The notes below the pieces were generated by a model. That model saw only the letters and a program-made list of their open reading frames with translations. It ran no database searches and had not been told where the DNA came from. Positions 49,015 to 59,620 of a stretch of DNA of 64,000 nt are shown here, piece after piece; position 1 is the first letter of the stretch; every line of letters begins with the position of its first letter. Made by a program: the position numbers and the translations under genes. The stretch comes from Pseudoxanthomonas jiangsuensis. Its GTDB lineage: Bacteria; Pseudomonadota; Gammaproteobacteria; Xanthomonadales; Xanthomonadaceae. The stretch is from assembly GCF_010093185.1 (NCBI RefSeq), contig NZ_PDWL01000015.1, positions 45,431-109,430 of the forward strand, given 5' to 3'.

Positions 49015-49821
49015 ATGAAGCGCACCCTGATCCTGGCAGCCGCACTCGCCCTGGCCGTCCCCTTCTCCGCCGCCGCGCACAAGGCCTGGCTGCGTCCCTC
49101 GCAGACCGTGCTGGCCGGCGCCGACCCGTGGATCACGGTTGATGCGGCCGTGTCCAACGACCTGTTCTACTTCAACCACGTGCCGATCCGCCTGGACAAC
49201 CTGGTGATCACCGCGCCCGACGGCAGCAGCGTGCAGCCGCAGAACCCGGCCACCGGCAAGTACCGCAGCGTGTTCGACGTGCAGCTCAAGCAGCAGGGCA
49301 CCTACCGGATCGCGGTGGTCAGCGAAGGTCTGTTCGCCAGTTGGGAAGAGGACGGCAAGCCCAAGCGCTGGCGCGGCAACGCCCAGACCTTCGCTACCGA
49401 AGTGCCGAAGGACGCCAAGAACCTGCAGGTGTCGCAGAGCGTGGGCCGCAACGAGACCTTCGTCACCAACGGCTCGCCGAACGAGACCGCGCTCAAGCCC
49501 AGCGGCAAGGGCATCGAACTGCTGCCGCTGACCCATCCCAACGACCTGTTCGCCGGCGAGCCGGCGAAGTTCCGGGTGCTGGTCGACGGCAAGCCGGCAT
49601 CGGGGCTGGAGTTCGAGATCGTCCGCGGCGAGACCCGCTATCGCAACGCCCAGGACGAGATCAAGGCGACCACCGACGCCGCCGGCGAGTTCAGCGTGAC
49701 CTGGCCGGAGGCCGGCATGTACTGGCTGGAGACGTCCAGCCAGGACGCCAAGACCAGCGTGCCGCAGGCCAAGCAGCGCCGGCTGAGCTACGTGGCCACC
49801 CTGGAAGTGCTGCCGCAGTAA
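49015..49821 (+). CDS. DUF4198 periplasmic protein
   Basis: 268 residues with signal peptide ([17 protein letters not shown]) so that the mature chain begins at [22 protein letters not shown]4198 proteins often start with such a His just after the cleavage site, which in related metal-binding families is a copper or nickel ligand. Two beta-sandwich-like parts follow, the second ([40 protein letters not shown]) resembling Ig/carboxypeptidase-regulatory folds. GGAGG precedes the ATG. Its place between DUF2271 and ApbE suggests a structural or metal-binding partner in the same periplasmic redox assembly. Confidence 0.82.
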   Translation: MKRTLILAAALALAVPFSAAAHKAWLRPSQTVLAGADPWITVDAAVSNDLFYFNHVPIRLDNLVITAPDGSSVQPQNPATGKYRSVFDVQLKQQGTYRIAVVSEGLFASWEEDGKPKRWRGNAQTFATEVPKDAKNLQVSQSVGRNETFVTNGSPNETALKPSGKGIELLPLTHPNDLFAGEPAKFRVLVDGKPASGLEFEIVRGETRYRNAQDEIKATTDAAGEFSVTWPEAGMYWLETSSQDAKTSVPQAKQRRLSYVATLEVLPQ

Positions 49822-49841
49822 GCGCGGCGACGGGAACCGCG

Positions 49842-50819
49842 ATGGAACAGGCTGCCGCCGGGAGCCTCGCCAGCCTCGGCGGGCAGACCATGGGGACCAC
49901 TTGGAGCGCGCGCCTGTACGCGCCTCCCGGATCGGACCTGCATGCGCTGCACGCCGGGATCCAGCGCCAGCTGGATCGGGTGGTGGCGCAGATGAGCACC
50001 TGGGAGGCGGACTCGGACATCAGCCGCTACCGGCGCGCGCCGGCCGGCAGCTGGCAAAGGCTGCCGGCCGAATTCGCCGCCGTGCTCGCCTGCGCGCTGG
50101 ACGTGGCCGACGCCAGCGACGGCGCGTTCGACCCGACCATCGGCCCCCTGGTGGACCTGTGGGGCTTCGGCAGCGCCGGCCGGCCGCGGCGGGTGCCGGC
50201 CGCGGCCGAGATCGCCCGCGAGCGAGCGCGCACCGGCTGGCAAAGCCTGCAGCGCCGGGCCGACGGCCGCGAACTGCTGCAGCCCGGCGAGCTGCAGCTG
50301 GACCTGTCGGCGATCGCCAAGGGCTACGGCGCCGACCTCGTCGCCGAGCACCTGCGTGCACGCGATATCGCCGCGGCGCTGGTGGAAGTGGGCGGCGAGA
50401 TCCGCGCCTTCGGCCGCAAGCCCGACGGCCAGGCCTGGCGGGTGCTGGTGGAATCGGAAGTGGACGAGGAAGCGGCCATCGAGGAATTGCCGGCGCGCGT
50501 GCTGGTGCTGGACGAGGCCGCGGTGGCGACCTCGGGCGACCGCTGGCACCGCTTCGAGCAGGACGGCGTGCGCTATGCACACACCTTCGATCCGCGCCGC
50601 GGCGCCCCGGTCGAACGCGCGGCCGCCTCGGTCACCGTGGTCGCCGCCGACGCCATGCATGCCGACGCCTGGGCTACCGCGCTGACCGTGATGGGCCTCG
50701 AACAGGGCCTGGCGTTCGCCCAGGCCCGCGGCCTGGCCGCGCGCTTCGTCGCCCGCCAGGCCGCCGGTCGGCTGCACGAATCGATGACCGACGCGTTCCG
50801 CGCGCGGCTGGCGGCATGA
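49842..50819 (+). CDS. apbE: FAD:protein FMN transferase ApbE
   Basis: Transfers FMN from FAD to a Thr of target proteins, 325 residues. Family motifs are complete: QTMGTTWSARL (residues 15-25), DASDGAFDPTIGPLVDLWGF, LDLSAIAKGYGADLVAEHL, VEVGGEIRAFGRKPDGQAWR, ATSGDRWHRF, and metal-site D275/T279 in HADAWATALTVMG. Unlike most ApbE proteins it shows no signal peptide or lipobox: the chain begins MEQAAAGSLASLGGQTMG, almost at the domain edge, and upstream in-frame sequence is not hydrophobic. The stop overlaps the reductase start (ATGA). Probable target: DUF2271 two genes upstream. Confidence 0.93.
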   Translation: MEQAAAGSLASLGGQTMGTTWSARLYAPPGSDLHALHAGIQRQLDRVVAQMSTWEADSDISRYRRAPAGSWQRLPAEFAAVLACALDVADASDGAFDPTIGPLVDLWGFGSAGRPRRVPAAAEIARERARTGWQSLQRRADGRELLQPGELQLDLSAIAKGYGADLVAEHLRARDIAAALVEVGGEIRAFGRKPDGQAWRVLVESEVDEEAAIEELPARVLVLDEAAVATSGDRWHRFEQDGVRYAHTFDPRRGAPVERAAASVTVVAADAMHADAWATALTVMGLEQGLAFAQARGLAARFVARQAAGRLHESMTDAFRARLAA

Positions 50820-52447
50820 GCGCGCCCTCTCCTCCCGCGGACGGCCGCTGGAACCTGCTGGGCAACGCCCTGGTCCTGCTCGTGCTCGCCGCCTCCGCCG
50901 GCGGACTGCTGGCCCTGCATACCGACGCCTGGTGGCTGGCGACGCCGCGGCCCTCGCACTGGTGGCTGGCCGGCGCGGTCGCGCTGGCCTATGCCGCGGC
51001 CTGCGCGGCGCTGCTGTGGCCGCGCCGCGCAGCCGCCGCCGGCGCCGCGGACGGAGGCGAGCCGCCCTTGCTGGTGGCCTGGGCCAGCCAGACCGGATTC
51101 GCCACCGCCCTGGCCGAACGCAGCGCCGCGGCGCTGCACGAAGGCGGCCGGCAGGTGCTGCTGCTGCCGCTGGACCAGGTCGACGGCACCCTACTGGCGG
51201 CGACCCGGCGCGCGCTGTTCATCGCCAGCACCACCGGCGAGGGCGACCCGCCCGACCACGCCCTTCGCTTCCTGCGCGGCCCGATGGCCGGCGCCCCGGC
51301 CTTGGCGGAGCTGGAGTACGCCCTGCTCGCGCTGGGCGACCGCGAGTACGTGGACTTCTGCGCCTTCGGCCGGCAACTGGACGAATGGCTGCGCCACCGC
51401 GGCGCCCGGCCCCTGTTCGACCGGGTCGAGGTCGACAACGCCGACGAAGCCGCCTTGCGCCATTGGCAGTACGAACTGGGCCGGATCGCGGGCACCGGCC
51501 AGCTGCCCGACTGGGCGCCTCCGGCCTACGAGCCCTGGCGGCTGGTGGAGCGCGAGCTGCTCAACCCGGGCAGCCAGGGCGGGCCGGTCTACGACCTGCG
51601 CCTGCTGCCGGCGACCGGTCCGCTACCCGCCTGGCAGCCCGGCGACATCGCCGAGATCGGGCCGCGCAATCCGCCGACGCGGGTCGGCGCACTGCTGCGG
51701 CAGCTGGAACTGGACGGCGAGACGGTCGTGGCCGGCGAACGCGGCGAGGAATCCCTCGCCGCGCTGCTGGCCCGCTCGCAACTGCCGGACGCGGCCGGAC
51801 TGCACGGCCTGCCCGCCGCGGCGCTGGCCGCGCGGCTGCGGCCCTTGCCGCACCGCGAGTACTCGATCGCCTCGATCCCGGAGGACGGCCAGCTGCACCT
51901 GCTGGTCCGGGAAATGACGGAAGCCGATGGCCAACCCGGCCTCGGAAGCGGCTGGCTGTGCCGCCACGCCCGGCGCGGCGATGCGATCGACCTGCGCCTG
52001 CGTGCCAATCCCGGATTCCACCCGCCGCCGCCCGGAAAGCCACTGATCCTGGTCGGCAACGGCACTGGCCTGGCCGGACTGCGCGCCCACCTGCACGCCC
52101 GGGTCGCCGCCGGCGCCCGCCGCAACTGGTTGCTGTTCGGCGAGCGCAACGCCGACCGCGACTTCTTCCACCGCGAGGAGTTGCGGGAGCTGCAGGCGCA
52201 GGGCTGGCTGCAGAGGCTGGACCTGGCTTTCTCGCGCGACGACGGCGACCGCGCCTACGTCCAGGACCGGCTGCTGGCGGCTGGCGACGCCGTGCGCCAG
52301 TGGATCGCCGAGGGCGCATGCGTGCTGGTCTGCGGCAACGCCAGCGGCATGGCGCCGGGCGTGGACACGGCTTTGGCGTCGATCCTGGGCGACGAACTGC
52401 GCGACCGTCTGCGGATCGAAGGCCGCTACCGCCGCGACGTTTACTGA
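50816..52447 (+). CDS. Membrane-tethered flavodoxin/NADPH reductase fusion
   Basis: 543-residue diflavin reductase related to sulfite reductase flavoprotein and cytochrome P450 reductase. Two N-terminal helices (about 13-34 and 48-68) anchor it in the inner membrane. A flavodoxin domain (about 84-228) has LVAWASQTGFATALAERSA for FMN phosphate and IASTTGEGDPPDHAL, LALGDREYVDFCAFG. The FNR half shows the FAD motif REYSIASIPEDG, NADPH-binding GNGTGLAGLRAHL, LLFGERNADRDFFHREEL and VLVCGNASGMAPGVD. It would pass electrons from NADPH to a membrane partner, plausibly the PepSY protein of the same operon. Last gene; its end overlaps the convergent hutD by seven bases. Confidence 0.9.
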   Translation: MSAPSPPADGRWNLLGNALVLLVLAASAGGLLALHTDAWWLATPRPSHWWLAGAVALAYAAACAALLWPRRAAAAGAADGGEPPLLVAWASQTGFATALAERSAAALHEGGRQVLLLPLDQVDGTLLAATRRALFIASTTGEGDPPDHALRFLRGPMAGAPALAELEYALLALGDREYVDFCAFGRQLDEWLRHRGARPLFDRVEVDNADEAALRHWQYELGRIAGTGQLPDWAPPAYEPWRLVERELLNPGSQGGPVYDLRLLPATGPLPAWQPGDIAEIGPRNPPTRVGALLRQLELDGETVVAGERGEESLAALLARSQLPDAAGLHGLPAAALAARLRPLPHREYSIASIPEDGQLHLLVREMTEADGQPGLGSGWLCRHARRGDAIDLRLRANPGFHPPPPGKPLILVGNGTGLAGLRAHLHARVAAGARRNWLLFGERNADRDFFHREELRELQAQGWLQRLDLAFSRDDGDRAYVQDRLLAAGDAVRQWIAEGACVLVCGNASGMAPGVDTALASILGDELRDRLRIEGRYRRDVY

Positions 52448-53052
52448 AACCGCGGCGACTCATCGCCGCCGGCACGCCCCACACGCAGCAGCAAAGCCTC
52501 GCCCGCGCCATCGATCGCGAAGCGGCGGCGCTGCGCGCTGGCCAGCCAGGCGCTGTCGCCGCCCGCCAGCAGTTGCTCGCCGCCATCGCCGCTTATCCGC
52601 GCGGTGCCGCCCAGCAGGTGCAGCGCCCAGGCGGTTTCGGCGTCGGCGAAACAGAACATCCCGCCCACCAGCGGCCGGTGCAGCAGTTCCACCTCCAGCG
52701 CCGACGGCCGCCAGATGAGATTGAACGCCTGCACCGGGCCATCGACGGGCATGGCGACGAGGTCACGTTCACCGGAAAAGCGGACGCGCTGGTAGGGAGG
52801 CGCCAGTTCCACCTGTTGTCCATCGGCGAAGTCCAGGCGCAGGCCGTTGCCCGCCAGCAGCACCTGTTCGCGCAGCATCCCCGGAAAGGGCGAATAGGCG
52901 GCCGGCGCCTCGATCTCCGCGATCGACAGCCGCAGGTCCCAGCGTTCCGGGTCGGGCAGCGCGAGGATCTCGCGGGTCCAGCCGGCGCCGTTGCGCCAGC
53001 GCAGGCGCCGGTACTCGTGGGCAGGCAGGAACTGGGCGGGGCCATGGAACAT
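52441..53052 (-). CDS. HutD/Ves family cupin-like protein
   Basis: 203-residue cytoplasmic protein of the HutD/Ves family. FLPAHEYRRLRWRNGAGWTR at the N-terminus, RWDLRLSIAEIEAPAAYSPF and FPGMLREQVLLAGNGLRLDF form the bicupin beta structure. HutD is linked to histidine-utilisation loci and Ves to cold induction in E. coli; neither context is seen here, so its function is open. ATG 53052 gives the family N-terminus (MFHGPAQFL); a longer frame reaches into the hairpin-rich upstream region. The stop overlaps the convergent reductase gene. Confidence 0.85.
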   Translation of the reverse strand: MFHGPAQFLPAHEYRRLRWRNGAGWTREILALPDPERWDLRLSIAEIEAPAAYSPFPGMLREQVLLAGNGLRLDFADGQQVELAPPYQRVRFSGERDLVAMPVDGPVQAFNLIWRPSALEVELLHRPLVGGMFCFADAETAWALHLLGGTARISGDGGEQLLAGGDSAWLASAQRRRFAIDGAGEALLLRVGRAGGDESPRFQ

Positions 53053-53425
53053 CCGGCAATTGTGCCGCCGGAGCTCGCGGTGTCCAGTTGCCGCAGCCTG
53101 CGCTTCGTTCCCCATGTGGGAGCAAAGCAAGACGGAAATCGATCAGCGGAAATGACATCGCCCGGCTGCACTCCCTGTGCAACACCGGGCGATGGGTACT
53201 TCCCTGTCGGCTTCCTGCCTCCCTCACCGCATCCCTGCCAGTAGGCGTCGGCCACGCATCCGTACGTGAAACCGACTCCAGCGCTGCGGGCGGATGCCGC
53301 TTGCGGCATGGACCATCCAGATGGTCCGCGACGTCCAGCATCCGTCCGGCGAAACGAAACCTTGCGCGTACTGCCTCGTTACGGGGAAGGCCGGAATTTC
53401 CGGCCTTCCGGCTCCGGTGCCCGCC
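53053..53425 (-). other. Hairpin-rich intergenic region, possible RNA element
   Basis: 373 bp between comEA and hutD with no convincing gene. It holds four good hairpins: a two-stage one at 53156-53194 (CATCGCCCGG/CCGGGCGATG enclosing TGCAC/GTGCA), ATGCCGC-TT-GCGGCAT at 53293-53308, GACCAT-CCAG-ATGGTC at 53311-53326 and GGAAGGCCGGAA-TTTCCGGCCTTCC at about 53388-53412. None has a T run. A frame is open across much of it on the minus strand but shows no protein-like features. A structured leader or small RNA is possible. Confidence 0.45.
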
Positions 53426-53779
53426 TCAGCGGCGGGCGACCGGGGCCACCGGCTTGGCCTGCGCGGCGCCCGGGGCGGCCGACGGCCTGACTTGCGGCGA
53501 CGGAGCGTTGCCGACCGCGATCAGGTCGCGGTTGCGCTCCACCGTCTTCAGTCCGATGCCCTTGACCAGGGCCAGCTCGTCGGCGCTCTTGAACGGCCCG
53601 TTGGCCTTGCGGTGCTCGACGATGGCTTCGGCCTTCGCCGGCCCCACGCCGACCAGGACCTGTTCCAGCTGCGCGGCGTCGGCGGTGTTGATGTCGACCT
53701 TGTCCGCGGCGAACGCGGTCCCGGCCAGCAGCAGCACGGACAGCACCAGCGACTTCATCAGGACGGAAAACGGCTTCAT
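53426..53779 (-). CDS. comEA: ComEA-family helix-hairpin-helix protein
   Basis: Secreted DNA-binding protein of 117 residues. Signal peptide MKSLVLSVLLLAGTAFA (cleavage about residue 24) is followed by a tandem HhH domain: DKVDINTADAAQLEQVLVGV, GPAKAEAIVEHRKANGPFKS, ADELALVKGIGLKTVERNRD. A Pro/Ala-rich tail ends it. ComEA-type proteins hold incoming DNA in the periplasm during natural transformation and need no nuclease activity. AAGGAG precedes the ATG. It diverges from the M20 peptidase across a palindrome at 53915. Confidence 0.92.
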   Translation of the reverse strand: MKPFSVLMKSLVLSVLLLAGTAFAADKVDINTADAAQLEQVLVGVGPAKAEAIVEHRKANGPFKSADELALVKGIGLKTVERNRDLIAVGNAPSPQVRPSAAPGAAQAKPVAPVARR

Positions 53780-53914
53780 GGCAACGCTCCTTGTTGGTTG
53801 ATGGACCGGGACCGGCGTCCTGCCGTCTCCCCGGTGCGTTCCATCTTCCGCGTTACCGGCAGCAAGCCTATCGCCGGCCCGGCCCGGTGACAGCCGGGAA
53901 ACCTCCCGTTCATC

Positions 53915-53932
53915 TGTAGGAAAAATCCTACA
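53915..53932. promoter_or_regulatory. Palindromic operator candidate comEA/M20
   Basis: TGTAGGA-AAAA-TCCTACA, a perfect 7-bp inverted repeat with 4-bp spacer, 13 bases upstream of a TAGAAT -10-like hexamer (53946-53951) facing the M20 gene. Regulator unknown. Confidence 0.55.
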
Positions 53933-53980
53933 CGCCGCTCCGCCGTAGAATTGGTTGCATCACTTACCTCTGGAGCCCTC

Positions 53981-55486
53981 ATGGACAGCACCCGGCTGGA
54001 TCATTCCGACGCCGCGGACTTCATCGGCCAGAAGTGGGACGAGGACATCGTCCCGCAGCTGGTCGAGTACATCCGTATCCCGAACAAGTCACCGATGTTC
54101 GACAAGGACTGGCAGGCCAACGGCCACATGGACGCGGCGGTGCGGCTGATGGAGTCCTGGGCGAGGTCGCAGGCGATCCCGGGCCTGCAGGTCGAGGTGG
54201 TGCAACTGGAAGGCCGCACCCCGCTGATCTACGTCGAGGTCCCGGCCAGCGGCGAAGGCGCCGGCGAGGACACCGTGCTGCTCTACGGCCACCTGGACAA
54301 GCAGCCGGAAATGACCGGCTGGGATCCGGACCTGGGTCCCTGGGTCCCGGTGCTCAAGGGCGACAGGCTCTATGGCCGCGGCGGCGCCGACGACGGCTAC
54401 GCGATCTTCGGCTCGCTGGCGGCGATCCAGGCCCTGCAAAAGCAAGGCGTGCCGCATGCGCGCTGCGTGCTGCTGATCGAGGCCTGCGAGGAATCGGGCA
54501 GCTACGACCTGCCGGCCTATGTGGACCACCTGGCCGCGCGGATCGGCAAGCCCTCGCTGGTGGTGTGCCTGGATTCGGGCTGCGGCAACTACGAGCAGCT
54601 GTGGTGCACCACCTCGCTGCGCGGCCTGGCCGGCGGCAACCTGACCGTCAACGTGCTCAGCGAAGGCGTGCACTCCGGCGACGCCTCCGGGATCGTGCCA
54701 TCCAGCTTCCGCCTGCTGCGCCAGCTGCTGTCGCGGCTGGAGGACGAGGACACCGGCCGGATCAAGGTCGAGGGCCTGTACGTGGAGGTCCCGGCCGAAC
54801 GCCTGGAGCAGGCCGGCAAGGTCGCCGGGGTGCTCGGCGACGAGGTCTTCAGCAAGTTCCCGTTCCTGGACGGCATGGCCCCGATGTCCGGCGACCTGAC
54901 CGAGCTGGTGCTCAACCGCACCTGGCGCCCGGCCTTGTCGGTGACCGGGGTGGACGGAATGCCGCCCCTGTCCTCGGCCGGCAATGTCCTGCGCCCGCAC
55001 ACCTCGGTGAAGCTGTCCTTGCGGCTGCCGCCGACCCTGGACGGCAAGCGTGCCGGCGAGCTGCTCAAGGAAGTGCTGCTCAAGGACCCGCCGAACGGCA
55101 CCCGGGTCGAGCTGGAGCTGGAGAAGGCCTCCACCGGCTGGAACGCGCCGGCGCAGTCGCCGTGGCTGACCGCGGCGATCGAGGCCGCCTCGCAGGCCGC
55201 GTTCGGCAAGCCGGCGATGTACATGGGCGAAGGCGGCACGATCCCGTTCATGGGCATGCTCGGCGAGAAGTTCCCGGGCGCGCAGTTCATGATCACCGGC
55301 GTGCTCGGCCCGCATTCCAACGCCCACGGCCCCAACGAGTTCCTGCACATCCCGATGGGCAAGCGGGTGACCCAGTGCGTCTCGCACGTGATCGCCGAGC
55401 ACTACCAGGCCAGCGTCCGCGGCGAGACCGCCGGGGTCGGCGCGGTCGCCGGCGGCCAGGCGCACGGCGAGCACGGCTGCTGCTGA
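53981..55486 (+). CDS. M20 family metallopeptidase (dipeptidase-like)
   Basis: Cytoplasmic di-zinc peptidase of 501 residues, related to carnosinase-like M20 dipeptidases. Zinc and catalytic motifs are LLYGHLDKQPE (His, Asp), YGRGGADDGYAIFG (bridging Asp), IEACEESGSYD (Glu-Glu) and the C-terminal HGPNEF (His). The lid/dimerisation domain covers about residues 215-385 with VLSEGVHSGDASGIVPSSFR. A Cys/His-bearing tail (AHGEHGCC) ends the chain and is unusual. ATG 53981 follows TGGAG; an in-frame GTG 10 codons upstream is less likely. Substrate unknown. A strong terminator follows. Confidence 0.9.
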   Translation: MDSTRLDHSDAADFIGQKWDEDIVPQLVEYIRIPNKSPMFDKDWQANGHMDAAVRLMESWARSQAIPGLQVEVVQLEGRTPLIYVEVPASGEGAGEDTVLLYGHLDKQPEMTGWDPDLGPWVPVLKGDRLYGRGGADDGYAIFGSLAAIQALQKQGVPHARCVLLIEACEESGSYDLPAYVDHLAARIGKPSLVVCLDSGCGNYEQLWCTTSLRGLAGGNLTVNVLSEGVHSGDASGIVPSSFRLLRQLLSRLEDEDTGRIKVEGLYVEVPAERLEQAGKVAGVLGDEVFSKFPFLDGMAPMSGDLTELVLNRTWRPALSVTGVDGMPPLSSAGNVLRPHTSVKLSLRLPPTLDGKRAGELLKEVLLKDPPNGTRVELELEKASTGWNAPAQSPWLTAAIEAASQAAFGKPAMYMGEGGTIPFMGMLGEKFPGAQFMITGVLGPHSNAHGPNEFLHIPMGKRVTQCVSHVIAEHYQASVRGETAGVGAVAGGQAHGEHGCC

Positions 55487-55515
55487 AGGCGGCCCCTGGA
55501 TCGATGCCGCATACG

Positions 55516-55547
55516 GAAAGGCCCCGCCAAGGCGGGGCCTTCTCTTT
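55516..55547. terminator. Bidirectional terminator between M20 peptidase and xanB
   Basis: AAGGCCCCGCC-AA-GGCGGGGCCTT with TCTCTTT following on the plus strand. The 11-bp stem lies between two convergent genes; on the minus strand only TTTCC follows, so it works best for the M20 transcript. Confidence 0.85.
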
Positions 55548-55571
55548 CCGGCGCCGGCGTGGCGCCAGGCC

Positions 55572-58763
<3,192 letters not shown>

Positions 58764-58791
58764 CCATAGCCCGGTGTCTTTGGCTTCTCCC

Positions 58792-58896
58792 GTAGGAGCC
58801 GGTCTTGCCGGCGACCGCCATGGCGGATACGTCTGCGTGAAACCGGGTGCAGGTGATGCGTCCGCCTCCACGGTCGCCGGCAAGACCGGCTCCTAC
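58792..58896. repeat. REP doublet (REPIN-like), copy 2
   Basis: Same 105-bp architecture as 31382-31486: identical 26-bp inverted arms (58792-58817 and 58871-58896) and a 53-bp centre differing at roughly eight positions. It lies between the convergent murU and hda genes and may serve as their shared 3' hairpin. Confidence 0.9.
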
Positions 58897-58906
58897 ACGG
58901 AGGGAA

Positions 58907-59620
58907 CTAGCGGGCGCCGAGCATGCCGCGCAGGAACGGCACCGTCACCCGGCGTTGCGCCGCCAGCGACTCGCGGTCGATGCGCTCCAGCAAAGACAGC
59001 AACTGGACCAGGTCGCGGCCGGTGCGGGTGAGCAGCCAGTCGATCGCCGCCTCCTCCAGCACCAGCCCGCGGCGGCGCGCACGGTCGCGCAGGATGTCCC
59101 GGCGGGCCTGGTCGTCCAGCGGCCGCAGAGCGATCCGGGTGCACTGGCCCAGGCGCGAACGCAGGTCCGGCAGCACCAGCGGCAGGGCCTGCGGCGCGGC
59201 CGCCGCGAGGTACAGCACCCCGATGCCGGCAGCACGGGCCCGGTTGTGGAAATCGAACAGCGCGACCTCGTCCTCGCGTCCGCCCGCAACCACTTCGAGC
59301 CCGTCCAGCGCGACCAGATCGGCCTCCAGCGCCTGCAGGGCCTCGCCCAGGCGCCCGGCGGCCGCGCGCAAAGGCAGGTAAGCGGCGCGGCGGCCGGCCT
59401 GCTCGGCCTCGGCGCAGGCGGCCAGGCCCAGGTGGGTCTTGCCGGAGCCGGCCGGGCCCTCGAGGTACAGCCAATCCGCGCCCGGCTCGCATGCCAGCGC
59501 GCGCAGCTGCTCCAGCGCCCCGGAAGGCGCGCCGATGTAGCTGTCCAGGCGCTGTTCCGGCGGGTAGCGCAGCGCCAGCGGCAGCTGCGGCGTCCCGGCC
59601 GGCGGAGATGCCGCGGTCAC
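58907..59620 (-). CDS. hda: DnaA regulatory inactivator Hda
   Basis: AAA+ protein of 237 residues that, with the beta clamp, promotes hydrolysis of DnaA-bound ATP and limits re-initiation. An N-terminal clamp-binding motif QLPLAL (residues 12-17) precedes LDSYIGAPSGALEQLRAL; Walker A GPAGSGKTHL, Walker B-like LVALDGLEVV and the sensor region DLRSRLGQCTRIALRPLDD follow. Start GTG at 59620 overlaps the perM stop (GTGA); no ATG alternative exists nearby. The perM-hda order is common in gammaproteobacteria. Confidence 0.92.
   Translation of the reverse strand: MTAASPPAGTPQLPLALRYPPEQRLDSYIGAPSGALEQLRALACEPGADWLYLEGPAGSGKTHLGLAACAEAEQAGRRAAYLPLRAAAGRLGEALQALEADLVALDGLEVVAGGREDEVALFDFHNRARAAGIGVLYLAAAAPQALPLVLPDLRSRLGQCTRIALRPLDDQARRDILRDRARRRGLVLEEAAIDWLLTRTGRDLVQLLSLLERIDRESLAAQRRVTVPFLRGMLGAR

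Noticed and set aside
52593..53309. Minus-strand frame through the hutD upstream gap
   Set aside because: It runs out of frame through hutD and its upstream part consists of hairpin-forming sequence; no protein family recognised.
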